A stretch of DNA of 64,000 bases from positions 1 to 64,000 of the forward strand of contig JBNMKO010000003.1 of assembly GCA_050874385.1 (NCBI GenBank). Reading direction: 5' to 3'. Positions within the stretch are counted from its first letter, which is position 1; every line of letters begins with the position of its first letter. The DNA is from CAG-882 sp050874385 (lineage in GTDB: Bacteria > Bacillota > Clostridia > Lachnospirales > Lachnospiraceae). Shown one piece after another: positions 62,047-64,000 of the stretch. The notes beneath the pieces were generated by a model. That model was not told the DNA's origin and searched no databases. It saw nothing but the letters and a program-made list of their open reading frames with translations. The translations under genes and the position numbers were made by a program.

Positions 62047-63696
62047 ATGTATCTCAAACCAAAGCTGATAACGTGTATGAAAAACTACAGCTTTTCACAG
62101 TTCACCAAGGATTTGATTGCCGGTATCATAGTGGCAATTATCGCGCTGCCGCTTTCTATTGCGCTTGCACTTGCGTCGGGCGTTGGGCCGGAGCAGGGAC
62201 TTTACACTGCGATAGTTGCAGGTTTTGTAATCTCACTTCTTGGCGGAAGCCGCGTTCAGATTGCCGGGCCGACCGCAGCGTTCGCTTCGATAGTTGCGGG
62301 AATTGTGGCAAGAAACGGTATGGACGGACTTGTTCTTGCGACTATTCTTGCCGGTATTATTTTGATACTTATGGGTGTATTCAAGCTTGGAGCACTCATA
62401 AAGTTTATTCCGTTTACGATTACAACGGGCTTTACATTCGGTATTGCCATGACAATCGCCATCGGACAGCTTAAAGATTTTCTTGGACTTACCTTTGTAA
62501 ATTCACCTATTGAGACTATGGACAAGCTTTTGGAGGTGATAAGATGTATAGGAACCTTCAACTGGCAGGCGTTTGTTGTAGGACTTGTATGTCTTGCGAT
62601 ACTTATATTCTGGCCTAAGAAGCTCGAGAAAATTCCAGCTTCGCTTATCGCCGTGGTTGTGGGGGCAGCCATGGTTGCACTTCTTAAAATGGATGTAAAG
62701 ACAATCGGAGATTTGTATGATATATCATCTGCACCACCTAAGTTTGCGCTTCCTTCATTCTCATTTGAGAAGATGTCCGCTGTCGCGTCGGATGCGTTTA
62801 CAATAGCTATTCTTGCCGCAATAGAGTCGCTTCTCTCATGTGTTGTAGCCGATGGAATGATTGGAAGCAAGCACAATTCCAATATGGAGCTTGTGGCGCA
62901 GGGTGCAGGAAACATTGCGTCGGCACTCTTTGGAGGTATTCCGGCGACGGGAGCGATTGCAAGAACTGCTGCCAACATAAAGAACGGCGGACGCACACCT
63001 GTTGCGGGAATGGTTCACGCTGTCGTGCTTTTGCTTATACTCGTGTCACTCATGCCGCTTGCGAAGCTTATTCCAATGCCAGCCATCGCAGCTATACTTT
63101 TCATGGTGGCGTACAATATGAGTGGATGGAGAACATTTGTTCATCTCGTGAAGACATCGCCTAAGAGCGATACAATAGTTCTCTTTGTGACATTTATTTT
63201 TACGGTTGTGTTCGACCTCGTTGTGGCAATCGGTGTAGGACTTGCGCTCGCATGCGTGCTCTTTATGAAGAGAATGTCAGAGGTTACGGATGTCCACGGC
63301 TGGGTATATTTAGACGAGGACAACAGGACTGCCGAAAATGTGGACAACCTTCATTTTAAGAATGTGCCAAAGGGCGTTCAGGTATTCGAGATTACGGGGC
63401 CTATGTTCTTTGCGGCGACGGAGAAGTTCGGAAATCTGCTTTTTGACAATTCCACCAAGGTTCTGATAATCAGAATGAGAAGCGTTCCTGCCATAGATGC
63501 CACGGGAGTGCAGGCAATCGAGAAGATTATTGCAAGATGTAAGAAAAATGGCACCAAGGTTATCTTTTCACATGTAAATGAACAGCCTATGAAGATACTC
63601 AAAAAATCAGGTATCTATGAGGAGCTTGGAGAGGAGTCATTCTGTGCAAATATTGACGATGCCCTTTTAGAGAGTGAGGAACTTATCAAAAGATAA
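62047..63696 (+). CDS. SulP-family anion transporter with STAS domain
   Basis: The 549-residue transporter of the SLC26/SulP family carries sulfate, bicarbonate or related anions. The N-terminal membrane part has the signature LIAGIIVAIIALPLSIALALASGVGPEQGLYTAIVAGF and GGSRVQIAGPTAAF, and about 10 to 14 helices to about residue 425. The C-terminal STAS domain (about 440-545) has VFEITGPMFFAATEKF and MRSVPAIDATGVQAIEKI. Ribosome site gaggaga precedes ATG 62047. The anion is not known; the near cysteine genes make sulfate a possibility only. Confidence 0.93.
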   Translation: MYLKPKLITCMKNYSFSQFTKDLIAGIIVAIIALPLSIALALASGVGPEQGLYTAIVAGFVISLLGGSRVQIAGPTAAFASIVAGIVARNGMDGLVLATILAGIILILMGVFKLGALIKFIPFTITTGFTFGIAMTIAIGQLKDFLGLTFVNSPIETMDKLLEVIRCIGTFNWQAFVVGLVCLAILIFWPKKLEKIPASLIAVVVGAAMVALLKMDVKTIGDLYDISSAPPKFALPSFSFEKMSAVASDAFTIAILAAIESLLSCVVADGMIGSKHNSNMELVAQGAGNIASALFGGIPATGAIARTAANIKNGGRTPVAGMVHAVVLLLILVSLMPLAKLIPMPAIAAILFMVAYNMSGWRTFVHLVKTSPKSDTIVLFVTFIFTVVFDLVVAIGVGLALACVLFMKRMSEVTDVHGWVYLDEDNRTAENVDNLHFKNVPKGVQVFEITGPMFFAATEKFGNLLFDNSTKVLIIRMRSVPAIDATGVQAIEKIIARCKKNGTKVIFSHVNEQPMKILKKSGIYEELGEESFCANIDDALLESEELIKR

Positions 63697-63758
63697 ATAG
63701 CTTGACAGACGCTTTGTATGCGATATATAATTTGTATGAAGCGTACCATTATGCCTAG

Positions 63759-63793
63759 TACGCAACTGTGATTACCACGGTTGCGTATTTTTA
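63759..63793 (+). terminator. Terminator after the SulP gene
   Basis: TACGCAAC and GTG pair with CAC and GTTGCGTA around ATTAC; TTTTTA follows. Confidence 0.85.
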
Positions 63794-63875
63794 CATCATT
63801 GTGAAAAAATGAATGAAATTATGGAGTAACTTTTGAGGGTTTATTGATTAAATCTGACAACGAGAGGTGTTTTAT

Positions 63876-64000
63876 ATGTTCCAGATTGATATTATGTCGC
63901 GTGTTCCTGTCTACGAGCAGCTTATACGCCAGACGGAGAAGTTCATATTGCTCGGTGTTCTAAAGGAGGGGGATAAGCTGCCAAGTGTGAGGCAGCTTTC
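63876..64000 (+). CDS. GntR-family regulator (YtrA type), truncated at window end
   Basis: The start MFQIDIMSRVPVYEQLIRQTEKFILLGVLKEGDKLPSVRQLS is the beginning of a GntR winged helix-turn-helix of the YtrA subgroup, which normally has about 120 residues and controls an ABC transporter placed after it. A gagaggtg site precedes ATG 63876. The gene runs past base 64000, so its recognition helix and partners are not visible. Confidence 0.88.
   Translation, partial: MFQIDIMSRVPVYEQLIRQTEKFILLGVLKEGDKLPSVRQL

Overview
The window reads as chromosomal DNA of a low-to-mid GC, Gram-positive anaerobe of the Clostridia, most likely a Lachnospiraceae gut or rumen bacterium. Support comes from strong Shine-Dalgarno sites (aggagg/ggag), sigma-A type TTGACA/TATAAT promoters with 17-nt spacers, a long glutamyl-tRNA synthetase, the cysE-cysS-mrnC-rlmB-sigH gene order of Firmicutes, an oxygen-independent HemW-type radical SAM enzyme, T-box, TPP and preQ1 riboswitches, LCP wall enzymes and a spore-type wall protein. 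The species cannot be fixed from the sequence alone. I see no prophage, integrase, insertion sequence, CRISPR array or restriction system; the window looks like core chromosome with small accessory patches.

Layout. 0-9 kb: end of an XRE regulator, LCP wall ligase, a wall-anchored surface protein, lepA, gltX-hemW, an unusually short solute-binding lipoprotein, and queT under a preQ1-I riboswitch. 9-24 kb: GNAT (minus), araA, a two-component system with a Bce-like ABC exporter, a chemoreceptor, a membrane XRE regulator, a spore-type peptidoglycan-binding protein (minus), a YczE membrane protein, a LURP-one protein, a GNAT and an alpha/beta hydrolase. 25-30 kb: carA-carB, then a non-coding array of 124-bp tandem repeats. 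30-42 kb: a tandem HAD-HAD fusion, MerR with two aldo-keto reductases, a WYL-YjbR-GyrI operon, an XRE/AbrB-ABC operon, an SGNH-like esterase coupled to an amber-interrupted gene, and AraC divergent from a MATE pump. 42-54 kb: argS, a second MATE, a phosphopantetheinyl transferase with an odd C-terminus, a putative metallopeptidase lipoprotein, thiT under a TPP riboswitch, an Mrp-HAD fusion with a CPBP protease and a glycosyltransferase, and PAP2 (minus). 53.6-64 kb: a catalytically dead ABC ATPase paired with a membrane protein, tRNA-Val and two identical tRNA-Met genes, ispF, the T-box-controlled cysE-cysS-mrnC-rlmB run and sigH, tRNA-Thr, a SulP transporter and the start of a GntR regulator.

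The functional groups are translation (lepA, gltX, argS, cysS, tRNAs, mrnC, rlmB), cofactor and precursor supply (queT, thiT, ispF, carAB, cysE), envelope and antimicrobial stress (LCP, Bce-like module, two MATE pumps, CPBP), and small stress or redox operons each with its own regulator. The most unusual items are a one-lobe solute-binding protein, a dead ABC ATPase with its membrane partner, the Mrp-HAD and HAD-HAD fusions, the 124-bp array, a 26-bp intergenic repeat family, and a phosphopantetheinyl transferase whose C-terminus runs through the terminator of the opposite gene. All calls come from reading the sequence; no database search was run.
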